Source of the DNA: an uncultured Alteromonas sp.
Lineage (GTDB): Bacteria; Pseudomonadota; Gammaproteobacteria; Enterobacterales; Alteromonadaceae
Assembly: GCF_913058315.1 (NCBI RefSeq)
Contig: NZ_CAJXQY010000022.1
Location: 1 to 46,090, forward strand
Length of the DNA stretch: 46,090 bases
Direction of reading: 5' to 3'
Shown: positions 37,601-46,090 of the stretch, one piece after another
How the letters are laid out: each line of letters opens with the position of its first letter
Position numbering within the stretch: the first letter of the stretch is position 1
Translations under genes and position numbers: made by a program
The notes under the pieces: generated by a model
Told to the model about the DNA's origin: nothing
Databases searched by the model: none
The model's input: the letters and a program-made list of their open reading frames with translations, nothing else

Positions 37601-38506
37601 ATGTTTCTACAATATTTCGGGTTAACGGATAATCCGTTTTCTATCGCGCCCAATCCTGATTACCTGTATATGAGCCCTCGCCACAAAGAAGCGTTGGCGC
37701 ATCTGACGTTTGGTTTAAGGGAAAGTGGTGGCTTTGTCATGCTAACCGGCGAGGTCGGCACTGGTAAAACGACCGTCTCGCGCAAGTTATTGCAGCAGTT
37801 ACCTGACTCAACCCAGGTGGCAATGATCCTTAACCCTACGTTGTCGGCTATTGAACTATTGGCCACAGTGTGTGATGAGCTCAATATTGAAACCGATGGT
37901 AACCAGGCCAGTCTGAAATACTTTACGGACAAGATTTTACAGAAGCTGGCTGACAATCATAATGCGGGTAAGAATACCGTGCTGATGATTGATGAAGCTC
38001 AGCATTTGTTACCGGAAGTACTGGAGCAGCTGCGCTTACTAACCAACCTGGAAACTAACCGGGAAAAACTGCTTAAGGTGGTACTGATTGGTCAGCCTGA
38101 ATTACAGCAGCTGTTAAAGCGTAATGAATTACGTCAGCTATCTCAGCGGATCACCGCACGTTATCATTTACTACCGCTTAATGCCGATGAGGTAAAAGCC
38201 TATGTTAATCACCGGCTGAGTGTGGCTAATGGTGATATATCGGTGTTTAGCCCGGCGACTGTGCGCACCATGTATCGGGTAACCGCTGGTATTCCCAGGG
38301 TTATTAATCTGCTTTGCGACAGGGCGATGACACTGGCCTTTACACAGCAAAGGCCGGTTGTGAAGAAGCACCTGTTTCTGACTGCAGCTGAACAAATTTT
38401 GGGTGAAGATGTGATACAGCAACGCTTGCGCGGACAGCAAACCCTGATTTATGCCGGGATCTTCTGTAGTGCTCTGGTGGGCGGCTATTTGTGGGGCATG
38501 GTATGA
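37601..38506 (+). CDS. GspA/ExeA-type AAA ATPase
   Basis: Inner-membrane AAA+ ATPase which, with GspB, helps insert and multimerise the type II secretin through the peptidoglycan; 301 aa. N-terminal FGLTDNPFSIAPNPDYLYMS is the ExeA hallmark. Walker A GEVGTGKT (50-57), Walker B VLMIDEAQH (127-134), then a C-terminal membrane helix (about 283-300). ExeA of Aeromonas is about 547 aa with a periplasmic peptidoglycan-binding domain; this one stops after the helix, so it lacks that part. It overlaps gspB (ATGA). No other gsp genes are in the window. A MSHA-type MshM is the alternative, but the GspB partner argues against it. Confidence 0.85.
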   Translation: MFLQYFGLTDNPFSIAPNPDYLYMSPRHKEALAHLTFGLRESGGFVMLTGEVGTGKTTVSRKLLQQLPDSTQVAMILNPTLSAIELLATVCDELNIETDGNQASLKYFTDKILQKLADNHNAGKNTVLMIDEAQHLLPEVLEQLRLLTNLETNREKLLKVVLIGQPELQQLLKRNELRQLSQRITARYHLLPLNADEVKAYVNHRLSVANGDISVFSPATVRTMYRVTAGIPRVINLLCDRAMTLAFTQQRPVVKKHLFLTAAEQILGEDVIQQRLRGQQTLIYAGIFCSALVGGYLWGMV

Positions 38507-39585
38507 GTAACATTATCCCTATTGAACAAGCCCTGCCGGGGATGATGATTGTGCAGGTGACGGCGCAAAACGGGCCGGTCAAAATTAAAAAGTCCGGCCT
38601 GATCACCAGTGATGCCATGATCCAGGGCTTAATTGAAATGGGCGTGCAGGAAATTGAATATGATCCGCAGCAGACGGTTGAAATCTGCGTTGAGGATACG
38701 CTGGTTACCACCGAACAAACGCCTACCCAGGCGTTATTGCGGGGGCAGTATGACACCCGTGCACAAAAGACCGACAGCGCTATCAGTGATCAGTTTAATC
38801 GCAGCTTATTTTTACCCACAGTCAATGGCATGCCGGGACAGTGGCAACGCTTAGTTAAGCCTTTACTGACCGGGTTACTGCTAGCGGTTGGAGGCGGGGC
38901 TACTGGGTATTTTCTGGCCGTTGGGCCAACAATGCTTGAACAACTACTAACGGCCCCTGACACAGGTCATCAACGGGTGGCAAGTCAGACCGTCCTCAAC
39001 AATGCAGCGCCAACACCGCTAAACACGTCTGAAGCAGTGGGCACGCCTGAAGCAGAAAGGGAAGAACAACTTCCCGCGGCAGAGCAGAACATAGCACAAG
39101 CGTCTGGCCAGCCGGTTCAATCCAACGTGACAACAGTGACAAGCACCGAAAGTGAACCCGCTATACCTGAAGCAGCCGGAACTCCTTTGGCGCAAGCCGC
39201 TTCAGGCACTGACAATGCAACGGAAAAAGTAGCGGTATCACCAGAGTTGATGGCCCGCTTTAACAAAGTACTTACTGATTTGGAAAAAGAGGAAGAACAG
39301 GGAATAGAGCCAACGGCGTCAGAGACGGTGGTCAACGTATATGACGATATACAAAGGGTCGATCAATTGCCGGCGCGACTACTCACGCGATTACCCGCTA
39401 TGGACTTTAGTGCTCATATGTATGCCTCCGCCCCGGCGGACCGCTGGGTCAGGGTAAATGGCAGTGACAAAGGTGAGGGTGACTGGATCGCCGATCGCGT
39501 CCAGATTGTGAATATTGAGGCACAACGGGTGATATTACGCTTTGAAGATGAAGTGTTTAGTATGACGGCACTCACCGACTGGTGA
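38503..39585 (+). CDS. GspB-like protein with an N-terminal DUF3391-like domain
   Basis: Bitopic partner of GspA, 360 aa. Order: cytoplasmic domain about 1-62 resembling DUF3391 (IPIEQALPGM, GPVKIKKSG, TSDAMI, MGVQEIEYD); linker; membrane helix about 119-140; a long acidic, Ala/Thr/Glu-rich periplasmic linker (about 150-280); and a C-terminal GspB domain about 285-360 (LPAMDFSAHMYAS, RWVRVNG, GDWI, FSMTALTDW). The ATG at 38503 overlaps the gspA stop as ATGA; a GTG at 38491 is less likely. Ordinary GspB proteins are not known to me to carry a DUF3391 domain. The same domain opens the convergent HD-GYP gene. Confidence 0.82.
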   Translation: MSNIIPIEQALPGMMIVQVTAQNGPVKIKKSGLITSDAMIQGLIEMGVQEIEYDPQQTVEICVEDTLVTTEQTPTQALLRGQYDTRAQKTDSAISDQFNRSLFLPTVNGMPGQWQRLVKPLLTGLLLAVGGGATGYFLAVGPTMLEQLLTAPDTGHQRVASQTVLNNAAPTPLNTSEAVGTPEAEREEQLPAAEQNIAQASGQPVQSNVTTVTSTESEPAIPEAAGTPLAQAASGTDNATEKVAVSPELMARFNKVLTDLEKEEEQGIEPTASETVVNVYDDIQRVDQLPARLLTRLPAMDFSAHMYASAPADRWVRVNGSDKGEGDWIADRVQIVNIEAQRVILRFEDEVFSMTALTDW

Positions 39586-39594
39586 TACGCGTAT

Positions 39595-39619
39595 AGGCGA
39601 GTGATTTAGTCACTCGCCT
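39595..39619. repeat. 10-bp hairpin shared by the 3' ends of gspB and the HD-GYP gene
   Basis: AGGCGAGTGA (39595-39604), TTTAG, TCACTCGCCT (39610-39619): a perfect stem that spans the HD-GYP stop codon and lies 10 nt after the gspB stop. No T-run on either side. Probably a bidirectional transcript end of the convergent pair. Confidence 0.6.
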
Positions 39620-40826
39620 GTGGAATAAACACATCGGTGAAGAATTTTGGCAGATTAATGGCAAATTCATCGGGGCCAATGCTGCTTTCTATCTCATCCT
39701 TACCCTTAGCCAAATCTATTCGTTTCACTTCCTGAAAATGGCCGCTGTTAACACTGTAAAATGTCATCACCTGCGGTTGTAGCAGGTTAGACGGGTTACG
39801 TCGACTAACGATACCGAGCTTGCCACTTTTTAGTTTGACCAGTGAGCCGATGGGATAGATGCCCAGCACGCCTATCAGCCGGTTAACCAGCGTTTGTTCC
39901 AGACCTTTATTACGAGCCAGTGATTTCAGCACTTTGCTGGTAGCATAGGCGCAGCCAAATGGTGCGGGCATGCCTAACCGGGAGAATTCATCGACCACTG
40001 CCGCCAACTGGGCCAATGGCTCAATATCATCACCGGTCAGCCCTTTCGGGTAACCTGAGCCATCAATTCGTTCGTGGTGCTGGCTGACGATGTCCTTTAC
40101 CACTTCTGGCAGGTCATCACTATGTTCGATGGCTTCCAGGGACTCATCGACATGAGTCTGATACATCATTAAATCGGTGCCGCTTAACTGTTCTTCAGGT
40201 ACGCAGAGCTCCGGTGGCAATTTCACCATGCCGGTATCCATTAACAGGCCGGCAAGACTGGCATACTCAACCGACTGTTTATCAAAGCCGGCAGCGTCGG
40301 CCAGAATAGCCATATGAATACTGCAGTTCAGGGAGTGCTCCAGTAAACTATCGTTACCACGTTGAACCATGGATAAGCAAATCATGGCGGCCTGATTTTC
40401 AAACACGCATTCCAGAATATCCTGGGTGAGCGTGGACAGCTTATTGACATCGGCGCCCTTGCCTGAGCGTAACTGAGTCAAAAAAGTTTGTTGTATTGCC
40501 ATGGCTTTTTGGAATAGTTGCTCGGCGGCTTTCAAACTGTCACTGGTGAGCGGCTCATTACTTGCCTCAACATCGGTATTGCTTACCGGGGGAGTCTCGG
40601 CAACAGGGGGGGCTGTGTCGGACGCAGGAGCAGGGGGGGCAGTCGGGGGGACACCTTTTTCGGTATCAATTTCGACAACTTCGACCCCTTTGTTTTTCAA
40701 CTGGGTTATCACCGCATCAGAGCGGACAACCCCTTTTGAGCGTATTTTTACCTTGCCAGTATCATCGACGACCCGATTTACATACATGCCAGGAGTCAAT
40801 TCGTCGATGGCAATTCGTTGTAGCAT
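39606..40826 (-). CDS. DUF3391 / HD-GYP-family protein with a degenerate HD motif
   Basis: HD-GYP proteins usually hydrolyse cyclic-di-GMP; 406 aa here. N-terminal DUF3391 domain (about 1-55: IDELTPGM, GKVKIRSKG, RSDAVI, KGVEVVEID), a Pro/Ala-rich linker (about 58-95), and an HD-GYP domain (about 160-300) followed by a beta-rich C-terminal part. In the HD-GYP domain H164, H225, HHE (250-252), DGSGYP (255-260) and D279 are kept. However, the HD motif reads MD (M196-D197), the following Gly-Lys reads Gly-Met, and the late 'DAL' region is SRLGM. Catalysis is therefore doubtful. GGAGAGG precedes the ATG. Convergent with gspA-gspB. Confidence 0.87.
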   Translation of the reverse strand: MLQRIAIDELTPGMYVNRVVDDTGKVKIRSKGVVRSDAVITQLKNKGVEVVEIDTEKGVPPTAPPAPASDTAPPVAETPPVSNTDVEASNEPLTSDSLKAAEQLFQKAMAIQQTFLTQLRSGKGADVNKLSTLTQDILECVFENQAAMICLSMVQRGNDSLLEHSLNCSIHMAILADAAGFDKQSVEYASLAGLLMDTGMVKLPPELCVPEEQLSGTDLMMYQTHVDESLEAIEHSDDLPEVVKDIVSQHHERIDGSGYPKGLTGDDIEPLAQLAAVVDEFSRLGMPAPFGCAYATSKVLKSLARNKGLEQTLVNRLIGVLGIYPIGSLVKLKSGKLGIVSRRNPSNLLQPQVMTFYSVNSGHFQEVKRIDLAKGKDEIESSIGPDEFAINLPKFFTDVFIPQASD

Positions 40827-40913
40827 GTCCTCTCCAGGCCGGCTTGATAATGTAAGCGTGTGATTTGCTAACTATAGCCTAACTGTAGACAGATGAAATG
40901 AAAATTAATTATT

Positions 40914-40942
40914 CGCCGCTTATCTGGATCAAATAAGCGGCG
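40914..40942 (-). terminator. terminator of the leuABCD operon
   Basis: CGCCGCTTAT (40914-40923), 9-nt loop, ATAAGCGGCG (40933-40942): a perfect 10-bp stem 11 nt after the leuD stop. On the minus strand it is followed by an A/T-rich tract with TTTT some bases later. On the plus strand TTTT follows at once, so it could also stop plus-strand transcripts. Confidence 0.75.
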
Positions 40943-40953
40943 TTTTGCAGGAT

Positions 40954-41565
40954 TTAAAGCCAGGCAGGTTGTTTGGCTTCGAAGGATTCGATATCGCCGG
41001 TCAGTTCCAGGGTCTGACCTATGGCATCAAGGCCTTTAACCAGATTGTTTTTATGGTGCTCGGCAATGTCGAAAGAGACCGTTGTGTCACCCACTGATAC
41101 GGTTTGTGCCGGCAGATCGATATTGATTTCAGCCTGGGCATCGTTCGCTACGGCGGCAAACAATAGGTCCATTTCGCTGCTGTTCAACGCAATCGGCAGT
41201 AACTGATTGTTCATGCAGTTACCGTAGAAGATATCAGCGAAGCTGGTTGCGATGACCGCTTTAAAACCGAAGTCGGTTAACGCCCACGGAGCGTGTTCGC
41301 GACTCGAGCCACAGCCAAAGTTTTCCCGGGCGAGTAAAACAGACGCGCCCTGATGCTCGGTTTTGTTCAACACAAACTCCGGGTTTGGCTCTTTTTCTTC
41401 CAGATCCAGGTAGCGCCAGTCGTGAAACAGGTGCTTGCCAAAGCCAGCGCGGCTGACACTGGTGAGGAATTGCTTGGGAATAATCTGGTCGGTATCCACG
41501 TTCGCCTGGTCCAGTGGGCAGGCTGTGCCGCTCAGGGTGGTGATGCCGGTAGTGGTTTCGCTCAT
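40954..41565 (-). CDS. leuD: 3-isopropylmalate dehydratase small subunit
   Basis: Forms the isomerase with LeuC that converts 2- to 3-isopropylmalate; 203 aa. N-terminal PLDQANVDTDQIIPKQFL, swivelling-domain ARENFGCGSSREHAPWAL and FADIFYGNCMNNQLLPI are typical. It starts 3 nt after the leuC stop and is last in the operon. Confidence 0.97.
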   Translation of the reverse strand: MSETTTGITTLSGTACPLDQANVDTDQIIPKQFLTSVSRAGFGKHLFHDWRYLDLEEKEPNPEFVLNKTEHQGASVLLARENFGCGSSREHAPWALTDFGFKAVIATSFADIFYGNCMNNQLLPIALNSSEMDLLFAAVANDAQAEINIDLPAQTVSVGDTTVSFDIAEHHKNNLVKGLDAIGQTLELTGDIESFEAKQPAWL

Positions 41566-41568
41566 AAA

Positions 41569-42969
41569 TTACTCCTGAAAATCTCTGACGTCGGCAAATT
41601 TTCCGCGCAAGGCGGCCGCAGCTGCCATGGCAGGGCTCACCAGATGGGTGCGCGCGCCGCGACCTTGTCGGCCTTCAAAGTTACGGTTACTGGTTGAAGC
41701 GCAACGATCGCCAGCGGTAAGCAGGTCATCGTTCATTCCTAAGCACATAGAGCAACCCGGTAAACGCCACTCAAAACCGGCTTGTTTAAAAATAACGTCC
41801 AGCTTTTCTTCTTCAGCCTGACGTTTAACCGCAGCTGAACCGGGAACCACCATGGCGGTAACGGTATCAGCAACTTTACCTTGTTTGGCTATCTGCGCGG
41901 CTGCGCGTAAATCTTCAATACGACTGTTGGTACATGAGCCGATAAACACGTGAGAGACCGCAACATCAGCTAATTTCTCACCGGCCGTTAAGCCCATGTA
42001 TTTTAGTGCTTTGCGAGCAGACTCCTGCTCAACACTGTCGCTAAAGTCTTCAGGCCCGGGCACCGGTTGATTAACCCCGATAACCTGACCAGGATTGGTG
42101 CCCCATGTTACTTGCGGAGTAATGTCTTTAGCTTCCAGTTCCACCACCGCATCAAACACGGCGTCGTCGTCGGAGTACAGGGTTTTCCAGTATTCAACGG
42201 CGGCATCCCAGTCTGCACCCTGAGGCGCAAATTCGCGGCCTTCCAGGTAATCAAACGTTGTCTGGTCCGGGGCGATCATTCCGGCTTTGGCACCGGCTTC
42301 GATACTCATATTACAGATGGTCATGCGCTCTTCCATCGATAAGGCTTCGATGGCTTCACCACAATATTCAATAACGTGGGCGGTGGCACCAGCGTGACCA
42401 ATCTTACCAATGATGGCCAGAATGATGTCTTTGGCGGTAATGCCGACTGCCAGCTTACCGTTAACCTTAATCTGCATGGTCTTGCCACGGCTTTGCTTAA
42501 GCGTTTGCGTAGCCAGTACGTGTTCTACCTGAGAGGTACCAATACCAAATGCCAGGGCACCAAATGCGCCATGGGTGGCGGTATGCGAATCACCGCACAC
42601 AACGGTCATACCGGGCAGGATTAAGCCCAGCTCAGGACCCATTACGTGGACGATACCTTGTTTCTGGTGGCCCACCGGGAACAGTTTCACGCCGTGCTCT
42701 TCGCAATTCTCGGCCAGCGTTTGCAATTGCAATTTGTTTTGCGGGCCACAGGCATCAAGCGCCAGGCTGCGGGTAGAGATAGAGTGATCCATGGTGGCGA
42801 ATGTACGGTCCGGACGGCGCACCTTACGGCCTTTTTCGTTCAGCCCGGCAAAAGCCTGCGGACTGGTGACTTCGTGGATCAGGTGACGGTCGATATAGAT
42901 CAGGCTGTCATCACCTAACTGGCTGATAATGTGAGCCTGCCACACCTTGTCGTATAAGGTTTTAGCCAT
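41569..42969 (-). CDS. leuC: 3-isopropylmalate dehydratase large subunit
   Basis: Aconitase-family [4Fe-4S] subunit; 466 aa, the same as E. coli LeuC. Cluster cysteines are visible in [13 protein letters not shown] and in [44 protein letters not shown] residues (about 127-158) mark the family. It starts 6 nt after leuB. Confidence 0.97.
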   Translation of the reverse strand: MAKTLYDKVWQAHIISQLGDDSLIYIDRHLIHEVTSPQAFAGLNEKGRKVRRPDRTFATMDHSISTRSLALDACGPQNKLQLQTLAENCEEHGVKLFPVGHQKQGIVHVMGPELGLILPGMTVVCGDSHTATHGAFGALAFGIGTSQVEHVLATQTLKQSRGKTMQIKVNGKLAVGITAKDIILAIIGKIGHAGATAHVIEYCGEAIEALSMEERMTICNMSIEAGAKAGMIAPDQTTFDYLEGREFAPQGADWDAAVEYWKTLYSDDDAVFDAVVELEAKDITPQVTWGTNPGQVIGVNQPVPGPEDFSDSVEQESARKALKYMGLTAGEKLADVAVSHVFIGSCTNSRIEDLRAAAQIAKQGKVADTVTAMVVPGSAAVKRQAEEEKLDVIFKQAGFEWRLPGCSMCLGMNDDLLTAGDRCASTSNRNFEGRQGRGARTHLVSPAMAAAAALRGKFADVRDFQE

Positions 42970-42975
42970 GAATAA

Positions 42976-44073
<1,098 letters not shown>

Positions 44074-45633
44074 TTATACTCCTGCTACGCGTTCTTGTTG
44101 GTTCTTTTGCTGATCAATCTGGTCAGCAAGATAGGTGTTGTTTAAGACGAAAATCAGAGCTTTCACACCGGCTTCAACGATATCTGTTGCCAGGCCTAAA
44201 CCGTGGAAACGGCGGCCTTTGTATTCAGTAATAACGCTGACAGAAGCCAACGCATCGGCACCTTCGCCCTTGGAATCTAACTTAAAGTCGACGACTTCCA
44301 GGTCATTATGACCTAACATCGACATGATGGCTTTGTATGAAGCATCTACCGGGCCATTGCCGGTTTCACAGCGGGTTACCAGTTCGTTACCAATTTTCAA
44401 CTGTACCGTGGCACTGGGGATAATTTCCTTGCCCGACGTGGCATGCAAATAGGTTAACTGATAGTGCGCCTGATCGTGTTTCTGCTGATCGAAAAACAGC
44501 AGCGCTTCTAAATCATAGTCGTAAACCTGACCTTTTTTGTCCGCCAGATTTAAAAAAGCGGTATAGATTGCTTCTAAATCGTAATCGGTATCTTTGTATC
44601 CCAGCTCCTGCAGGCGATGTTTTATCACATGGCGGCCTGAGCGGGAGGTCATATTCAGGTTGTTTTTATTAATCCCCACACTTTCCGGGGTCATGATCTC
44701 ATAGGTATTTTGCGCTTTTAAGACACCGTCCTGGTGGATACCCGAAGAATGACTAAAGGCATTAGCGCCGACGATAGCCTTATTCGCCTGAACGGGCATA
44801 TTACACAGCTGGCTGACCAGCTTGGATGTCCGGCTGATTTCTTTGCTGTTGATATTGGTATCAAGGCCATACAAGGCATGTCGGGTTTGCAGGATCATGG
44901 CTATTTCTTCCAATGAGCTGTTACCTGCGCGTTCGCCAATACCGTTAATGGTACCTTCTACCTGACGGGCACCATTTTCAATGGCGGCCAGTGAGTTGGC
45001 AACGGCCAGCCCCAGGTCATTATGACAGTGCACTGAAATGATCGCGTTATCGATATTCGGTACACGTTCAAACAACTGGCGAATAATACCGCCGAACTCG
45101 GTTGGGGTAGTGTAACCCACGGTATCCGGAATATTAACGGTGGTGGCGCCGGCAGCGATAACAGCTTCTACCATTCTGGCCAGATAACCTATTTCGGTAC
45201 GACCGGCATCCTCACAGGAAAACTCAACGTCGTCGGTGTAGTTGCGGGCGCGTTTGACCGCCGCAACGGCCATCTCGACCACATCATCCTGAGATTTTCG
45301 TAATTTATTATTTACGTGAATTTCGGATGTCGCGATGAAAGTATGAATGCGGAACTGGTCTGCTACTTTCAGGGCTTCGCCACAGGCATCAATGTCAGCT
45401 GGTACGGCGCGCGATAAACCTGCTACCGTTGAGTTTTTGATTTCTTTGGCAATCATTTGCACAGATTTGAAATCACCCGGTGACGACACGGGGAAACCGG
45501 CTTCAATAATATCAACGCCGAGACGTTCGAGGGCCAGTGCGATCTGCAGTTTTTCTTTTACACTTAAACTGGCTGGCAAGGCTTGTTCGCCGTCACGCAA
45601 GGTCGTATCAAATATTTTCACCTGATTCGTCAT
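44074..45633 (-). CDS. leuA: 2-isopropylmalate synthase
   Basis: First committed enzyme of leucine synthesis, condensing acetyl-CoA with 2-oxoisovalerate; 519 aa. TIM-barrel motifs: [17 protein letters not shown] (about 8-24), the metal-site [13 protein letters not shown] and GIGERAGN. The C-terminal LeuA regulatory domain (about 385-500) is present, so leucine feedback is likely. Expression is preceded by a leader peptide and attenuator. Confidence 0.97.
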   Translation of the reverse strand: MTNQVKIFDTTLRDGEQALPASLSVKEKLQIALALERLGVDIIEAGFPVSSPGDFKSVQMIAKEIKNSTVAGLSRAVPADIDACGEALKVADQFRIHTFIATSEIHVNNKLRKSQDDVVEMAVAAVKRARNYTDDVEFSCEDAGRTEIGYLARMVEAVIAAGATTVNIPDTVGYTTPTEFGGIIRQLFERVPNIDNAIISVHCHNDLGLAVANSLAAIENGARQVEGTINGIGERAGNSSLEEIAMILQTRHALYGLDTNINSKEISRTSKLVSQLCNMPVQANKAIVGANAFSHSSGIHQDGVLKAQNTYEIMTPESVGINKNNLNMTSRSGRHVIKHRLQELGYKDTDYDLEAIYTAFLNLADKKGQVYDYDLEALLFFDQQKHDQAHYQLTYLHATSGKEIIPSATVQLKIGNELVTRCETGNGPVDASYKAIMSMLGHNDLEVVDFKLDSKGEGADALASVSVITEYKGRRFHGLGLATDIVEAGVKALIFVLNNTYLADQIDQQKNQQERVAGV

Positions 45634-45657
45634 GGCTGTCTCTCGTTGATTTTAGTT

Positions 45658-45687
45658 AAAAAAAAACCCGTGCTAAGCACGGGTTTT
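45658..45687 (-). terminator. leu attenuator terminator
   Basis: On the minus strand AAAACCCGTGC (45687-45677), TTA loop, GCACGGGTTTT (45673-45663) ending in nine T in total: a strong intrinsic terminator 24 nt before leuA. Its left arm can instead pair with the copy of GCACGGGT at 45721-45714, at the end of the leader peptide gene, which would act as antiterminator. Confidence 0.92.
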
Positions 45688-45711
45688 GTGTATTGATTCG
45701 CTGGTCGCAAT

Positions 45712-45771
45712 CTACCCGTGCAATCTGGCTGCCATAAGGAGTAGAAGAGATAGAATAAACATACGCGGCAT
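45712..45771 (-). CDS. leuL: leu operon leader peptide
   Basis: A 19-residue open frame, MPRMFILSLLLLMAARLHG, with six leucines, four of them in a row (CTT CTA CTC CTT, 45747-45736). AAGG lies 8 nt before the ATG. The last codons and stop (CAC GGG TAG) overlap the antiterminator arm. A ribosome stalled on the Leu run leaves 45721-45714 free to form the antiterminator; a ribosome reaching the stop covers it and the terminator forms. This is classical attenuation read directly from sequence. Confidence 0.88.
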   Translation of the reverse strand: MPRMFILSLLLLMAARLHG

Positions 45772-45820
45772 TGGTAAAACCTTCAGTGTGCTGCATTGCG
45801 CGACCTTTCCGATGCCCGAC

Positions 45821-45849
45821 AATTTACAGCCTGAACCGCAGCAGGTCAA
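45821..45849 (-). promoter_or_regulatory. probable leu operon promoter
   Basis: Minus strand TTGACC (45849-45844), 17 nt, TAAATT (45826-45821). Start near 45814 would give about 43 nt before the leader peptide ATG. Confidence 0.6.
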
Positions 45850-46090
45850 CCACTGATTCGGATTTTCGGTATAAATTTTAGTTATAAATTACTGCATAAC
45901 AAAAAAATTAGGATGAGATTTCTCTTCAACGAATAAATTAGATTTTTTATTTCTCTCGCCAAGCAAGAAGTCAAAAAAGAGGTTGGTCTGAGCAGATAAA
46001 CCGTTGTTGTTTCAGGGCCTGTCTTATACAGCGCTGTGTAAATATTGCCTGTTCGCGGCTTGCAGGCATAAGGTGTGTTTCTTCGCGATT
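45850..46090. other. A/T-rich region upstream of leu, to the right edge
   Basis: Mostly A/T-rich with no clear gene. On the minus strand a frame is open from the edge (46090) to TGA at 45973-45971 (about 39 codons, Gln/Arg-rich), and could be the tail of a gene beyond the window, but a second minus-strand frame is also open, so I do not call it. ACAGCGCTGT (about 46027-46036) is a 10-bp palindrome. Confidence 0.35.

Overview
The window is chromosomal DNA from a marine-type gammaproteobacterium, most likely Alteromonadales (Alteromonas, Salinimonas or a close relative). This is an inference from gene order and protein character: a complete E. coli-like dcw cluster running into lpxC, secA and mutT; a GspA/GspB pair away from other secretion genes; a SapC-family gene; and DUF3391/HD-GYP signalling. 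I had no database to confirm it. Nearly all of the sequence is coding, operons are tight with many ATGA or TAATG junctions, and I see no insertion sequence, phage, CRISPR array, tRNA or rRNA gene.

Layout. (1) 1-4638, minus strand: a copper/silver efflux operon in the order small Cys-rich secreted protein, TolC-family CusC, CusB carrying two CusF-like domains, and CusA (cut by the window edge). An inverted repeat brackets its probable -10 element. (2) 4770-5981, minus: a lipoprotein M19 dipeptidase. (3) 5982-6492: a gene-free stretch with palindromes, followed by a solitary sapC-like gene and then a ModF-type twin-ABC ATPase, each with a terminator. (4) 8990-25903, plus: the dcw cluster mraZ-rsmH-ftsL-ftsI-murE-murF-mraY-murD-ftsW-murG-murC-ddl-ftsQ-ftsA-ftsZ, headed by a promoter with three 10-bp-spaced MraZ-type repeats. 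It is followed by lpxC (own consensus promoter), an M23 endopeptidase where enterics have secM, then secA and mutT. (5) 31286-37474, minus: an MCP chemoreceptor, hemW, rdgB, srmB and cca. (6) 37601-40826: a GspA-GspB pair facing a convergent HD-GYP-family gene. (7) 40954-45771, minus: leuABCD with a leucine-rich leader peptide and a legible attenuator.

How the parts work together. Region 4 makes lipid-linked peptidoglycan precursor (MurC-F, MraY, MurG, Ddl) and the septal machine that uses it (FtsL, I, W, Q, A, Z), alongside lipid A synthesis (LpxC), envelope hydrolysis (M23) and protein export (SecA). Region 7 converts 2-oxoisovalerate towards leucine and senses leucyl-tRNA through its leader.

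The least ordinary locus is region 6. The GspB-like protein begins with a cytoplasmic domain that closely resembles the N-terminal DUF3391 domain of the HD-GYP protein encoded convergently next door, and that HD-GYP protein has lost the H of its HD metal motif. This suggests a non-catalytic signalling partner linked to type II secretion assembly. That is inference, but the shared domain is visible in the sequence.
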